Shown in pieces: positions 1 through 7,907 of a stretch of 19,816 bases of DNA (position 1 is its first letter; every line of letters starts with the position of its first letter). The notes under the pieces were generated by a model that did no database searches, was not told where the DNA came from, and worked only from the letters and a program-made list of their open reading frames with translations. Where the stretch lies: NCBI GenBank assembly GCA_035530055.1, contig DATKVN010000105.1:1-19816 (forward strand). The letters run 5' to 3'. The stretch is from a bacterium (lineage in GTDB: Bacteria; UBA6262; WVXT01). Position numbers and translations under genes: made by a program.

Positions 1-5
1 CGTTT

Positions 6-983
6 TTGATTAGGTTTGTAAATATGTCTGGTTATACCTTTGATGCTATCGCTCGTTTGATTGATTCTTTGGCATCAAAAGATAGATACTCTCGACGACA
101 CTATAGGGAAAGCAGTATTTTGGCAAAGAAAGTAGGACAAAAATTAAATCTGGGAGAAAAGCAATTGCAGATTCTTGAAACAGCTGGATTCTTATATGAC
201 ATAGGCAAGATCAAAATTCCAAAGTTTATTCTTACTAAAGAGGGACCTTTAACTGATGAGGGAACAGATATTTTAAGAAGTCATACAATCCATGCCCGAG
301 ATATTATTCTACGGCACGGAAAACTTGATGATATAGCCGAAATAGTTTACTACCATCACGAACGATGGGATGGTAAAGGCTACCCGGCTGGTTTAAAAGG
401 AAAGGAAATTCCATTATTGTCGAGAATATTGGCAGTTGTTGATGCATACCAAGCTATGATTAGTGATAGACCTTATCGCAAGGCGCTATCAGTGAAGCAG
501 GCTAAAAAGGAGTTGATTAAAAATGCAGGGACACAATTTGATCCAGCTGTTGTTGATGCACTTCTGAAATTGGAAGATAAAGAAGAAAAAGTAGAAATAG
601 TCCAAGAGGAACTTATAGAATCAGGACTTGAAAGAAGACGATATCCGAGGGTACAGGCAGATTTTGGGATAAAATATAGGATAAAAGAAGCAAGAGTTGA
701 TTTTAAGGATGGGAAAAGTGTTAACATTAGTGAACGTGGAATAATGTTCGTCTCTTCAGAAAATTTAGTTCAGGAGAGTAGCTTAGAATTAAAAATTCAG
801 TTGCCCGCCTCTTATGGAACTATAGAGACAAAGGGTCGAATATGTTACATTGCAGATGATTCTACCCCCGAGAAAAAATCTTATCGATGTGGCATTGCTT
901 TTCAAAGATTAGGTAGTAAAGATCAAAATAAAATAAAACAATTTGTTAAAGATACAATTTATTCATTTGAACTCAACAAGTAG
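6..983 (+). CDS. HD-GYP domain protein with C-terminal PilZ domain (5' end probably cut)
   Basis: Residues about 10-190 form an HD-GYP domain, the cyclic-di-GMP phosphodiesterase fold. Visible landmarks are H32, H93, H117-H118 and the G125-Y126-P127 signature in HHERWDGKGYP. Residues about 208-322 form a PilZ c-di-GMP-binding domain, with R211-x3-R215 and N240-x-S242-xx-G245. The HD dyad reads LYDIGK (Y64-D65) where the family has LHDIGK, so a metal-ligand histidine is replaced by tyrosine and hydrolysis may be lost or changed. The fold is clear; activity is not. The frame is open to the left edge and position 6 is only a TTG, so the protein may continue upstream with, for example, a receiver domain. 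The ATG at 24 is another possible start. The next gene is about 190 bp away. Confidence 0.85.
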   Translation: MIRFVNMSGYTFDAIARLIDSLASKDRYSRRHYRESSILAKKVGQKLNLGEKQLQILETAGFLYDIGKIKIPKFILTKEGPLTDEGTDILRSHTIHARDIILRHGKLDDIAEIVYYHHERWDGKGYPAGLKGKEIPLLSRILAVVDAYQAMISDRPYRKALSVKQAKKELIKNAGTQFDPAVVDALLKLEDKEEKVEIVQEELIESGLERRRYPRVQADFGIKYRIKEARVDFKDGKSVNISERGIMFVSSENLVQESSLELKIQLPASYGTIETKGRICYIADDSTPEKKSYRCGIAFQRLGSKDQNKIKQFVKDTIYSFELNK

Positions 984-1000
984 AGGAGAAAAGGATTTGT

Positions 1001-1029
1001 TTGACAAATTTCATCAAAAAATGTATGAA
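1001..1029 (+). promoter_or_regulatory. candidate sigma-70 promoter for the acyltransferase gene
   Basis: A perfect TTGACA at 1001-1006 is followed by a 17-base spacer and TATGAA at 1024-1029 (4 of 6 to the -10 consensus). It lies in the AT-rich gap between the HD-GYP gene and the acyltransferase and would leave a leader of roughly 135 bases. I see no clear structure in the rest of this gap (984-1157). AT-rich DNA produces chance matches, so this is an inference. Confidence 0.45.
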
Positions 1030-1171
1030 TATTAAAATTAAATCTATGTTCATTTAGTAGAGCAAAGCATTGAATTTTTGTAATTTATTATTAAATAAGA
1101 GGTTATAACTTTCAAACATTGAAAAAGGCTAGATTTTAACAAGGTTGTGTTATAAATGAGAGGTAATGTTA

Positions 1172-1915
1172 ATGGAACAAGTTATACTTGTTCAACCTGA
1201 AGGGATATTTACGAGAAATTCAAGCATCATCGAAGATAATTCTTTATGGTGGTCTTATTTAAGGGAAGTATGTCGCTTGCGAGGAGACATATTTTTCACT
1301 GAAGGACTTTTAGATAAAGAAGATCTCACCAGGGACGGTCGTGAGACCGATGTTTATGATAAGTTGGCAACTCATTTTTTGGCAATTGAAAACGAGAAAG
1401 TGGTAGGCACGGTGCGAATGGTAGATTCATTATCTTTAGATAAAAATTTAAAAGAGATACCTTCACAAATCCTTTTCCAAAAACTGGGCTTACAAAAGTA
1501 TGAGACAGCACTCCAATATTTATTAGCTGAGTTAAAGCAAAAAAACAGGAGGGTAGTAGAGTGTTCGAGATTAGTTATCGATGAAGCTTATCGAAGATTT
1601 AGGAATGTACATAGCCAGGTTGCTATATCACTAATAACATCTATTGCGTGGTTCTGTTCTGAAAACCATATAGATGATATGATTATCACCAGTGGGAGCA
1701 AATACAAAACATCAACCATTTATAAACGAATTGGCTTTAATCCCGTTTTTGATTTTAACGATAGCTGTCCATTAGAACCATTTTATTATGAAAGATTTAA
1801 CGATTATTCAGAATTGATGCATTGTCCAGTAAAGAAGGGTATAAAGAATTTGTCAGAATTTATGGATAGATTAAAGCCAGTTTATCAAAGGGCAAAGATT
1901 ATCAAAAAAAGATAA
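1172..1915 (+). CDS. LuxI/FeeM-like GNAT acyltransferase (putative N-acyl amino acid or autoinducer synthase)
   Basis: A 247-residue protein with the pattern of the autoinducer-synthase branch of the GNAT fold: R37 with E44-G45 (RGDIFFTEG), acidic D60 and D63, VVGTVRMV at 77-84 and a later VVECSRLVID strand. LuxI, FeeM (long-chain N-acyl amino acid synthase) and exosortase-associated acyltransferases share this layout. The expected reaction is transfer of an acyl group from acyl-ACP or acyl-CoA to an amino-acid-like acceptor; acceptor and acyl chain cannot be read from sequence. I chose the ATG at 1172 because GAGAGGT at 1158-1164 lies 7 bases before it, whereas the in-frame ATG at 1166 is too close. 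No LuxR-type regulator is visible; its neighbours are PilZ and HD-GYP proteins, so any link would be to c-di-GMP signalling. Confidence 0.7.
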   Translation: MEQVILVQPEGIFTRNSSIIEDNSLWWSYLREVCRLRGDIFFTEGLLDKEDLTRDGRETDVYDKLATHFLAIENEKVVGTVRMVDSLSLDKNLKEIPSQILFQKLGLQKYETALQYLLAELKQKNRRVVECSRLVIDEAYRRFRNVHSQVAISLITSIAWFCSENHIDDMIITSGSKYKTSTIYKRIGFNPVFDFNDSCPLEPFYYERFNDYSELMHCPVKKGIKNLSEFMDRLKPVYQRAKIIKKR

Positions 1916-1941
1916 ATTTTGCTTTGAAAGGGAGGTACTGA

Positions 1942-2310
1942 ATGGCGGAAGAAAAGAGAAAATTCCTTAGGATAAGGGCAGATTTTGGCATAAAATACAA
2001 AATTAAAGATTCCCATTCCCCACCAAAAAAAGCAGTTAGTGTAAATATTAGCGAGGGTGGAATAATGATAAAGGTATCGGAGAAATTGGATATTAGAACA
2101 ATATTAGAACTAAAGATAACCTTGCCTTCGCCTCATGTTACCATAAGTAGTTTAGGACAGGTGATATATGTTTTGGATAATTATTGGGATGAATATCCTC
2201 CTTACAGATATGGTGTTGAATTCCTTGAGTTAAAGAAGAAAGATAGGGAAGTGATAAGAAAATTTGTAAATGAGGCAATTGCTAAATTGGATTGGAAACA
2301 TTGGTTATAA
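1942..2310 (+). CDS. stand-alone PilZ domain protein
   Basis: A 122-residue single-domain protein with both PilZ c-di-GMP-binding motifs: R6-x3-R10 (RKFLR) and N35-x-S37-xx-G40 (NISEGG). Its first half closely resembles the PilZ domain of the HD-GYP protein at the left edge (RADFGIKYKIK here, QADFGIKYRIK there), which suggests a local duplication. A strong Shine-Dalgarno (GGGAGGT, 1930-1936) precedes the ATG. It starts 26 bases after the acyltransferase gene and is probably co-transcribed with it. No partner or output can be assigned; such proteins usually act as c-di-GMP-responsive adaptors. Confidence 0.85.
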   Translation: MAEEKRKFLRIRADFGIKYKIKDSHSPPKKAVSVNISEGGIMIKVSEKLDIRTILELKITLPSPHVTISSLGQVIYVLDNYWDEYPPYRYGVEFLELKKKDREVIRKFVNEAIAKLDWKHWL

Positions 2311-2376
2311 AGCGTGAGATAAGGAAACAGAATAAGGGGAAAAGAAAATTAAAAATCTATTAAAAAGGAAAAGGCT

Positions 2377-2766
2377 ATGAAAAATAAACAGAAGAATATT
2401 GAAAAGAGAGCCTCCCGTAGATTTGCCATTTCTCTCCCAGTAACTTATAATATCACCATACCTCCATTTAAAAAGCAACTAAAGATAAGGACAATAGCTA
2501 AAGATATTAGCGCGCGAGGTATCGGTTTTGTTGGTAGCAATAAACCCCCCTTAGTTATGAATCTCCAAATTGGGTTTCCTCCAAAAGATAAGAGTGTTAA
2601 ATCTACTAAATCCAAATTTATTAACGTAAAAGCACGCATAACTCATAGCAAACCAATTTCAAAGGAGCATAAAGACATCTTTCGCACAGGAGTTTGTTTT
2701 GTAGAGTTAAGTAAAAAGGATGTGGTTTTACTGAGAAAGTTTTTGGACAGATATAAAAAAAGATAA
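2377..2766 (+). CDS. second stand-alone PilZ domain protein
   Basis: A 129-residue protein with the PilZ motifs R11-x3-R15 (RASRR) and D43-x-S45-xx-G48 (DISARG). It is more diverged from the other two PilZ domains in this window than they are from each other, so it is an older paralogue or was acquired separately. The N-terminus is very basic. A purine-rich AAAGGAAAAGG (about 2364-2374) precedes the ATG. It lies 66 bases after the previous PilZ gene in the same orientation, and no terminator is visible between them. Confidence 0.8.
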   Translation: MKNKQKNIEKRASRRFAISLPVTYNITIPPFKKQLKIRTIAKDISARGIGFVGSNKPPLVMNLQIGFPPKDKSVKSTKSKFINVKARITHSKPISKEHKDIFRTGVCFVELSKKDVVLLRKFLDRYKKR

Positions 2767-2859
2767 AATGCCTATTGACATAACTCACCAGTGAGAAAAT
2801 GGGGATATGTAAAACAGACTTTTTCAAGGCAGACTAAGGTAGAAGGAGGATTTGCAAGG

Positions 2860-5238
2860 ATGGGGCTAAAAGGGATAGTAGCTTTTTTGGGAAAGAAAGC
2901 TATCTGGGGATCAAATAAAAAGTTTCTGGCGTATTGTAAAAATTTGATAAATCAAGCTCCTGATTTACTTGACCGTGGGTTGGGGACGGCCTGTTCTGGA
3001 CAGATGAAAGAGGTGATAGAGCTTTGTGAACGGAGAAAAAGGGAACGAGATAAGGAATTTTGGTGGGTTTATGCAATGGCTTGTTGTCTTTACCAGCAGG
3101 CTTTTTGTCGATTCGGGAGAAAAAGTGAAGGTCAATATTTAGAAAAAGCCAACCAAATAGCAGAGGAGAATGGTTTTACTGATATAGTCTTCTGGATTAA
3201 TAAATGTAAACTCGACTACTCGGGTATTTGTGGAAGGACACACCAGGTCCAAGAGGCGCAAGGTCTGATTTTTAATTGTCTGAAAAGGATGAAAGAGTCG
3301 TCAACCTATGAGGTCTTCGTTCTGCCCGTTTTGGCCTGGGATGCCTTGAATCGGGGAGATTTTAAGTCAGCCCAGGAATGGGCAAGTAGGTTGTTAGAAT
3401 TGGCTACTAAGTTAGGATATATAAACCTGCAGGTCCAGGGAAACGTGTTGTTAGGGAAGGTGGCCTTTGAATTAAAAAGAATGGAAGAGGCGTTATCGTA
3501 CTTTAAGAAGGCTGTTTCCTTGGGACGGGAGAAAAAAGTGGAACAATTGATTCCTGCTCTTTATAATACGGCAGAGGTATTTTTAGAACAGAATAAAATA
3601 ACCGAAGCCAAAGGGTATTTGGAGCAGACCCAACAAAGACTGGAAACGGAATTAGAATTGCCGGATTCTTATTATCATATCCATCTAATGAGGTTGCAGG
3701 GGTTGGTGGCTCAAGAAGAGAAGCAATTTGAAAGAGCAGAAGGGTATTTTAGTCAAGGTATTAAGATAGCTCAGTCCCAAGGGAATCTTTTAGAGGAAGG
3801 GATAATTCAGTTAAAGTTAGGCAAGTTTTACATGGAATTAAAAGACTTTGAGCAGGCAACCGTAGCTTTAGAGGAAGCCTCAGCTAAATTTATTATTATT
3901 GATAACCAGTTTCAATTATCTCGAGCCAATGAATCTCGCAAGGTTCTGAAGGAGAGGCAGAAGAGTTCCATAACTTCAGAGATAACTCAAAAACCACCTT
4001 CCCCGCTACGCCAACAAATAGAAATGCTGGATGAATTTATGAAACTGGTAGTTAGTAATTTGGACTTAGATGGAGTCTTGAACAATATTATTGAGTATAT
4101 AATGAAGGTGACTAATGCTGACCGTGGATTTCTCATTCTGTTAGATGAAGCAGGAAGGCCTTATTCTCAGGTAATTCGGACAAAAGAAAAATTTGATCAA
4201 AAGAAGGATGCTCTTTTCAAAAATTTTAGCCACACCATTACTGAGAAAGTCCTGAAGACTCAGAGACCAATTTGGGTTACCGATGCTCAAGGTGACTCCC
4301 GTTTTGCAGATGCAGAAAGTGTTTTATCCCTGGATATCCGCTCAGTAGTTTGTGTCCCTTTAAAAAAAGAGAAAAAGGAAATTATTGGCTTGGTCTATAT
4401 CGACAGACAATTTCTTGTTGATGTCTTTACATCTGATGATTTGGCTTTAGTGGAATCATTGGCTGAATACGCCTCAATAGCCTTGGTAAATGCCCGCTTA
4501 CATTCTGGTGTGCAAAAGAAATTAAAAACTACTGAGATGCAGTTAATTCAGTCAGAGAAGATGGCCACTGTAGGTGTGTTAGCGGGCGGGGTAGCTCATG
4601 AAATCAACACTCCCTTAGGTGCTATTTTGCTCAATGCAGAGATACTGCTAAGGGAAATAGAGGCAAAACCCCATAAAGAAATGCTGGAGAAAATCGAAGA
4701 AAGTACACGGCAGTGTATGGGAATCATAGAAATGTTACTCCAATACTCAAGGAAAACCAGCGCTAAGTTTGAGGAGTTAGATTTGAATCGGGCTATTGAT
4801 AGATCCTGTGCCTTTTTAGAACATCAATTGCTCCGGGATAAGATTCGTTTTCTCAAACAACAAGGGATGGTATCACCAATTGAGGGGAATTTTAATGAAT
4901 TGATGCAAGTCTTTACCAATTTAATAATCAATGCTAAAGAGGCAATAAAATCCATTAAAGAATCTGGCACTATAACGATAAAGAGCTATCAACAGGGTGA
5001 CTTTGTAGTAGTACAAATAAAAGATGATGGTATAGGAATACCTGAGGAGCACAACGGGAAAATATTTGATCCCTTTTTTACCACCAAAGATGTTGGTAAA
5101 GGTACAGGACTGGGACTTTCTATCGTATATAGGATTGTTGAGAATCATAAGGGTAGTATTGAAGTCTCCTCAAAGCTGCAAGAGGGGTCTACCTTTACCA
5201 TAAGGATGCCGGTGAAAAAACGGGGAGTCTCTATTTAG
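2860..5238 (+). CDS. soluble TPR-GAF sensor histidine kinase
   Basis: Reads as 792 residues from the ATG at 2860, which has AAGGAGGA at 2843-2850. A GTG at 2791 is in frame but has no Shine-Dalgarno. Residues about 60-370 are tetratricopeptide-like helical repeats (for example [16 protein letters not shown]). A GAF ligand-binding domain follows at about 395-545, then a dimerisation domain with phospho-acceptor H580 ([12 protein letters not shown]). The ATPase domain shows N691 (NLIINAKEA), D723-G724 (DDGIGIP), an FDPFFTT box and GTGLGLS. No membrane segments are visible, so it should sense a cytoplasmic cue or a partner protein. The next intact gene is an HD-GYP response regulator and its likely phosphotransfer partner. 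What the TPR and GAF domains bind is unknown. Confidence 0.9.
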   Translation: MGLKGIVAFLGKKAIWGSNKKFLAYCKNLINQAPDLLDRGLGTACSGQMKEVIELCERRKRERDKEFWWVYAMACCLYQQAFCRFGRKSEGQYLEKANQIAEENGFTDIVFWINKCKLDYSGICGRTHQVQEAQGLIFNCLKRMKESSTYEVFVLPVLAWDALNRGDFKSAQEWASRLLELATKLGYINLQVQGNVLLGKVAFELKRMEEALSYFKKAVSLGREKKVEQLIPALYNTAEVFLEQNKITEAKGYLEQTQQRLETELELPDSYYHIHLMRLQGLVAQEEKQFERAEGYFSQGIKIAQSQGNLLEEGIIQLKLGKFYMELKDFEQATVALEEASAKFIIIDNQFQLSRANESRKVLKERQKSSITSEITQKPPSPLRQQIEMLDEFMKLVVSNLDLDGVLNNIIEYIMKVTNADRGFLILLDEAGRPYSQVIRTKEKFDQKKDALFKNFSHTITEKVLKTQRPIWVTDAQGDSRFADAESVLSLDIRSVVCVPLKKEKKEIIGLVYIDRQFLVDVFTSDDLALVESLAEYASIALVNARLHSGVQKKLKTTEMQLIQSEKMATVGVLAGGVAHEINTPLGAILLNAEILLREIEAKPHKEMLEKIEESTRQCMGIIEMLLQYSRKTSAKFEELDLNRAIDRSCAFLEHQLLRDKIRFLKQQGMVSPIEGNFNELMQVFTNLIINAKEAIKSIKESGTITIKSYQQGDFVVVQIKDDGIGIPEEHNGKIFDPFFTTKDVGKGTGLGLSIVYRIVENHKGSIEVSSKLQEGSTFTIRMPVKKRGVSI

Positions 5239-5313
5239 CCAAAAGACCAGTGACTAAACCCTTAGAGCGTCTTAGAAAAGGAGAGGCGATTATTGGGGGA
5301 GGAAGATTAGACT

Positions 5314-5421
5314 ACAGGACTTGGCCTTTCAGTAAGCCTTAAGATAATCGAAAAACACAGGGAGAAGATGGGCAAGGGCACAACCATTAGGGTAGAATTG
5401 CCCTTGGATAAGGAAAAATAG
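5314..5421 (+). pseudogene. remnant of a second histidine kinase (ATPase domain 3' end)
   Basis: Read from 5314 this encodes TGLGLSVSLKIIEKH, then GKGTTIRVELPLDKEK and a stop. This is the G2 box and last strand of a HATPase_c domain. An in-frame TAG lies just upstream at 5308-5310 and no start codon exists. The segment that normally separates the two halves (HGG..IEVES..) is shortened to about four residues. It resembles but is not identical to the end of the intact kinase upstream ([12 protein letters not shown]). This looks like the tail of a tandem kinase gene lost by deletion. Confidence 0.65.
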
Positions 5422-5449
5422 CAGGAAAGAAAAAGGAGGTAGGATTACA

Positions 5450-6499
5450 ATGAAAGAGCGCATTCTGATCATAGAGGACGATAAGTCTTTCTGCAGGACT
5501 CTGACTCTTATATTAGAGAAGGAGGGCTATCTGGTAGTTGGTGCCAAGGATGCACACCAGGCCATTGAGGCAGCGAAAGAAACCTTCTTTGAGCTTATCA
5601 TTGCTGATGTTAGACTACCTGGGGACATGGATGGTATAGAGGCAGTAGCGAAGATAAAGGGGATTAGGCCTGGGGCAGAGAGTGTGGTTATCGTAATAAC
5701 CGGCTATGCCGATGAACAAGCTCCCGTAAGGGCACTAAGATTAGGGGTAGACGATTATATCTACAAGCCCTTTAAGAGGGAACAGTTTTTGCATATTGTG
5801 GAGCAAAATTTAAGGATTTACCGATTGGAGAAAGAAAAAGAAAAACACAATGAAGTAATCGAGAAGATTAATCAAGAATTGGAAGGTACGGTTAAACAAA
5901 GGACCAAAGATTTAAAAAACCTTTATGGAGAATTACAAGTAACTTATCTACGCACAATCAAAGCTCTGGCTCAAGCGATTGATGCCCGGGATCACTATAC
6001 TCATAGCCACTCAGTAAATGTAACTAAATGTGCGGTAATGATTGCAAAGGAGATGAAATTATCAGCCGAAGAGATCGATGAAATAAAGCAAGCCAGTGAG
6101 CTTCATGATTTAGGTAAGATTGGCATTCATGATTATATTTTGACTAAACCAGGAAAATTAACTTCTCAAGAATGGGAAGAAGTGAGACTTCATTCGTTAA
6201 AAGGCGCGGAGATTTTAGAACCATTGACGTTCTTAAAAGGGGCTATTAAATTGATTCAGCGGCATCATGAGAGATATGATGGCAAAGGGTACCCTTATGG
6301 ATTAAAAGGAGAATCAATTCACTTAGGTGCAAGGATAATGGCGCTGGCAGATGCTTTTGATGCAATGATTTCTGAGCGACCTTATCGGGAAAAACCTCTT
6401 ACTAAACAAGGGGCGATTAAAGAGGTTAAGAAAAACTCAGGAACTCAATTTGACCCTCAGGTTGTCCAGGCATTTTTGAAAATAGTAGATAAGTTGTAG
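5450..6499 (+). CDS. response regulator with receiver and HD-GYP domains (RpfG-like)
   Basis: A 349-residue protein. The receiver domain (about 1-120) has D10-D11, phospho-acceptor D53, T84 and K106, all the expected active-site residues. A charged helical linker (about 122-165) leads to an HD-GYP domain at about 168-347 with intact H219-D220 (ELHDLGKIG), H248, H272-H273 and G280-Y281-P282 (HHERYDGKGYP). The expected role is hydrolysis of c-di-GMP when phosphorylated, probably by the TPR-GAF kinase just upstream. Unlike the HD-GYP protein at the left edge, the catalytic dyad here is canonical. AAAAGGAGGT (5431-5440) gives a strong Shine-Dalgarno for the ATG. Confidence 0.93.
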   Translation: MKERILIIEDDKSFCRTLTLILEKEGYLVVGAKDAHQAIEAAKETFFELIIADVRLPGDMDGIEAVAKIKGIRPGAESVVIVITGYADEQAPVRALRLGVDDYIYKPFKREQFLHIVEQNLRIYRLEKEKEKHNEVIEKINQELEGTVKQRTKDLKNLYGELQVTYLRTIKALAQAIDARDHYTHSHSVNVTKCAVMIAKEMKLSAEEIDEIKQASELHDLGKIGIHDYILTKPGKLTSQEWEEVRLHSLKGAEILEPLTFLKGAIKLIQRHHERYDGKGYPYGLKGESIHLGARIMALADAFDAMISERPYREKPLTKQGAIKEVKKNSGTQFDPQVVQAFLKIVDKL

Positions 6500-6503
6500 G
6501 ACA

Positions 6504-6532
6504 TTGTTAACTTAAGATGAATGTGATATTAT
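6504..6532 (+). promoter_or_regulatory. candidate sigma-70 promoter upstream of the tolC fragment
   Basis: TTGTTA at 6504-6509, a 17-base spacer and TATTAT at 6527-6532 (5 of 6 to the -10 consensus). It starts just after the HD-GYP regulator stop codon and about 60 bases before the truncated tolC start, so it may be the housekeeping promoter of an ancestral efflux operon. Inferred from motif and position only. Confidence 0.4.
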
Positions 6533-6589
6533 CCTCGACTGTCTCGTTGAATTGGGGGTTCTTAAAGAAATCTCTGGTCGCAATATTTG

Positions 6590-6735
6590 ATGAAAAAATT
6601 AATTTTTTTGTTTTTGGTTATGGGAAGTTCAAGTTACCTCTTTGCCCAGCCACTTACCCGGGAGGATGTTTTCCCAGAGGCAAAAAAGAAGAACCCAGGG
6701 ATAATCTCTGCCCACCAGTCTGCAAAAGTTTACAT
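6590..6735 (+). pseudogene. truncated TolC-family gene (5' end only)
   Basis: The ATG at 6590 opens a good signal peptide (MKKLIFLFLVMGSSSYLFA) followed by QPLTREDVFPEAKKKNPGII. This matches the mature start of the full-length TolC homologue about 1.7 kb downstream (EALVWEDVLAEAQRKNPRII). By hand, 53 of 70 bases agree between 6653-6722 and the corresponding stretch from 8432. After the shared ISA..S.K segment homology ends and the frame stops at 6796 in unrelated sequence. It is best read as a decayed or partially duplicated tolC 5' end. It could still be translated as a short secreted peptide, but nothing supports a function. Confidence 0.7.
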
Positions 6736-6778
6736 CCCATTTGACCACAAGCATGCCCTTTGTGCTTCAAGTATCCCG

Positions 6779-6806
6779 CTGTGCTTTTTGCTATAAAAAA
6801 GCACAG
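6779..6806. repeat. perfect 11-bp inverted repeat
   Basis: CTGTGCTTTTT (6779-6789) and AAAAAGCACAG (6796-6806) are exact reverse complements separated by a 6-base loop. It lies between the tolC fragment and the ECF promoter. No T-run follows the stem, so it is not a canonical terminator on this strand; an operator or a weak attenuating hairpin is possible. Confidence 0.6.
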
Positions 6807-6811
6807 GAAAG

Positions 6812-6838
6812 TGTAACATTTCATTCGCCTCTTTCGTC
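6812..6838 (+). promoter_or_regulatory. ECF-type promoter of the sigma/anti-sigma/efflux operon
   Basis: TGTAAC (6812-6817), exactly 17 bases, then CGTC (6835-6838) followed by TAAA. This matches the well-known -35/-10 pattern of SigX/SigM/SigW-type ECF promoters. It lies 33 bases upstream of the ECF sigma factor gene, as expected for an autoregulated sigma factor. The match is read directly; autoregulation is inferred. Confidence 0.75.
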
Positions 6839-6871
6839 TAAATAGTAGAGGTGAAAAAAGGTGCAAACTCA

Positions 6872-7450
6872 ATGGAGGAAGATTTCGAACTCCTTGCCAA
6901 GTTTAAAAAGGGTGACCAGCATGCATTTGAATTGTTGGTCAGGAAGTATAAAACGACTGTTTATAATACAATTTATTCCATTATTGGTAATGCTCAAGAG
7001 GCAGATGATATTGCTCAGGAAGTTTTCCTTAAAGTTTATACTAAGGCAGGTAGTTTTAAGGGGAAATCCTCTTTTTCTACCTGGCTTTATAGAATTACAG
7101 TTAACAAGTGTCTTGATGAACTCAGGAGAAGAAAAAATAAGATTATATCTTATGAAACGGGATTTAATGAAGAAGAGAAATTAAAGTTGAAAGATGTTTT
7201 AGCAAGCAGGGAAAAAGATAGTACCGAAGAGCTGATACAGAATGAATTACAGGATATTATCCAGAAAGCAATGAATTCTTTGCCAGAAAAGTACCGTATT
7301 ATTTTGACTTTTAAAGAAATAGAGGGTTTATCTTATAATGAAATTTCTCAAGTAATGAAGATTTCTCTTGGCAAAGTGAAGATATGGCTATTCAGGGCCC
7401 GGCAAAAACTAAAGGAGAAATTGGCTTTTCTTTATCCACAGGGGGAATGA
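6872..7450 (+). CDS. ECF RNA polymerase sigma factor
   Basis: A 192-residue group 4 sigma factor. Region 2 is seen in EADDIAQEVFLKVY and SFSTWLYRITVNKCLDELRRR, and region 4 in SLPEKYRIILTFKEIEGLSY followed by a helix-turn-helix ending in RARQKLKEKL. No region 1.1 or 3 is present, as usual for the class. I prefer the ATG at 6872 because AAAGGTG lies just before it; an in-frame GTG at 6851 would add seven residues. The anti-sigma gene begins 3 bases after its stop. It should direct transcription from the TGTAAC-N17-CGTC promoter upstream, and so of the efflux genes behind it. Confidence 0.93.
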   Translation: MEEDFELLAKFKKGDQHAFELLVRKYKTTVYNTIYSIIGNAQEADDIAQEVFLKVYTKAGSFKGKSSFSTWLYRITVNKCLDELRRRKNKIISYETGFNEEEKLKLKDVLASREKDSTEELIQNELQDIIQKAMNSLPEKYRIILTFKEIEGLSYNEISQVMKISLGKVKIWLFRARQKLKEKLAFLYPQGE

Positions 7451-7453
7451 GCT

Positions 7454-7888
7454 ATGTCCTGTAAGAAATTCAGATTATTATTATCTGCTTATCTTGACCA
7501 GGAAATAACAAAGGACGAACAAGAAAAATTACTTGAGCATCTCAAAACCTGTTCTGCGTGCACCAGAGAATTAAAATATTTGAAACAGATGAAAAGGATA
7601 TTTCTTTTAAAAGAAAAAAAGGAACCGCAGGAATTTTTTGAAACCAGGTTGTTTGCACGTATTAGGAGTAAAAGAGAACGGTTCGCATGGCGCGCATATC
7701 TTCCGGTGTTTAAGAAATCAATCCTTGCAGTTTTGATTTTCTTTTTACTGGTAGTGGGATTGCTAAATTACAGAAATTTTCTTTATCACAGACCAGCTGA
7801 GATAATATCAGATTTACTGATTGATACCGAGATAGAGGATAACTTTGAGGAAGAGTTACTGGAAATCTATTATGGCCCTCTGGGATAG
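7454..7888 (+). CDS. zinc-finger anti-sigma factor, single-pass membrane protein
   Basis: A 144-residue protein. The N-terminal cytoplasmic zf-HC2 anti-sigma domain carries C3, H29, C33 and C36 (the HxxxCxxC zinc motif). One transmembrane helix spans about 89-106 (SILAVLIFFLLVVGLLNY). A short acidic periplasmic tail follows (DTEIEDNFEEELLEIYYG). It should hold the adjacent ECF sigma factor at the membrane until an envelope signal releases it. The periplasmic part is only about 35 residues, so sensing may rely on a partner such as the next gene product. Close coupling to the sigma gene supports the pairing. Confidence 0.9.
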   Translation: MSCKKFRLLLSAYLDQEITKDEQEKLLEHLKTCSACTRELKYLKQMKRIFLLKEKKEPQEFFETRLFARIRSKRERFAWRAYLPVFKKSILAVLIFFLLVVGLLNYRNFLYHRPAEIISDLLIDTEIEDNFEEELLEIYYGPLG

Positions 7889-7907
7889 AGGGAAGGAGGT
7901 TGGGAAG

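Noticed and set aside
2775-2811. Sigma-70 promoter before the TPR-GAF kinase (TTGACA at 2775)
   Set aside because: No -10 hexamer at a workable distance; only TATGTA about 25 bases away. A small CTCAC-CA-GTGAG palindrome is there but is too short to call.
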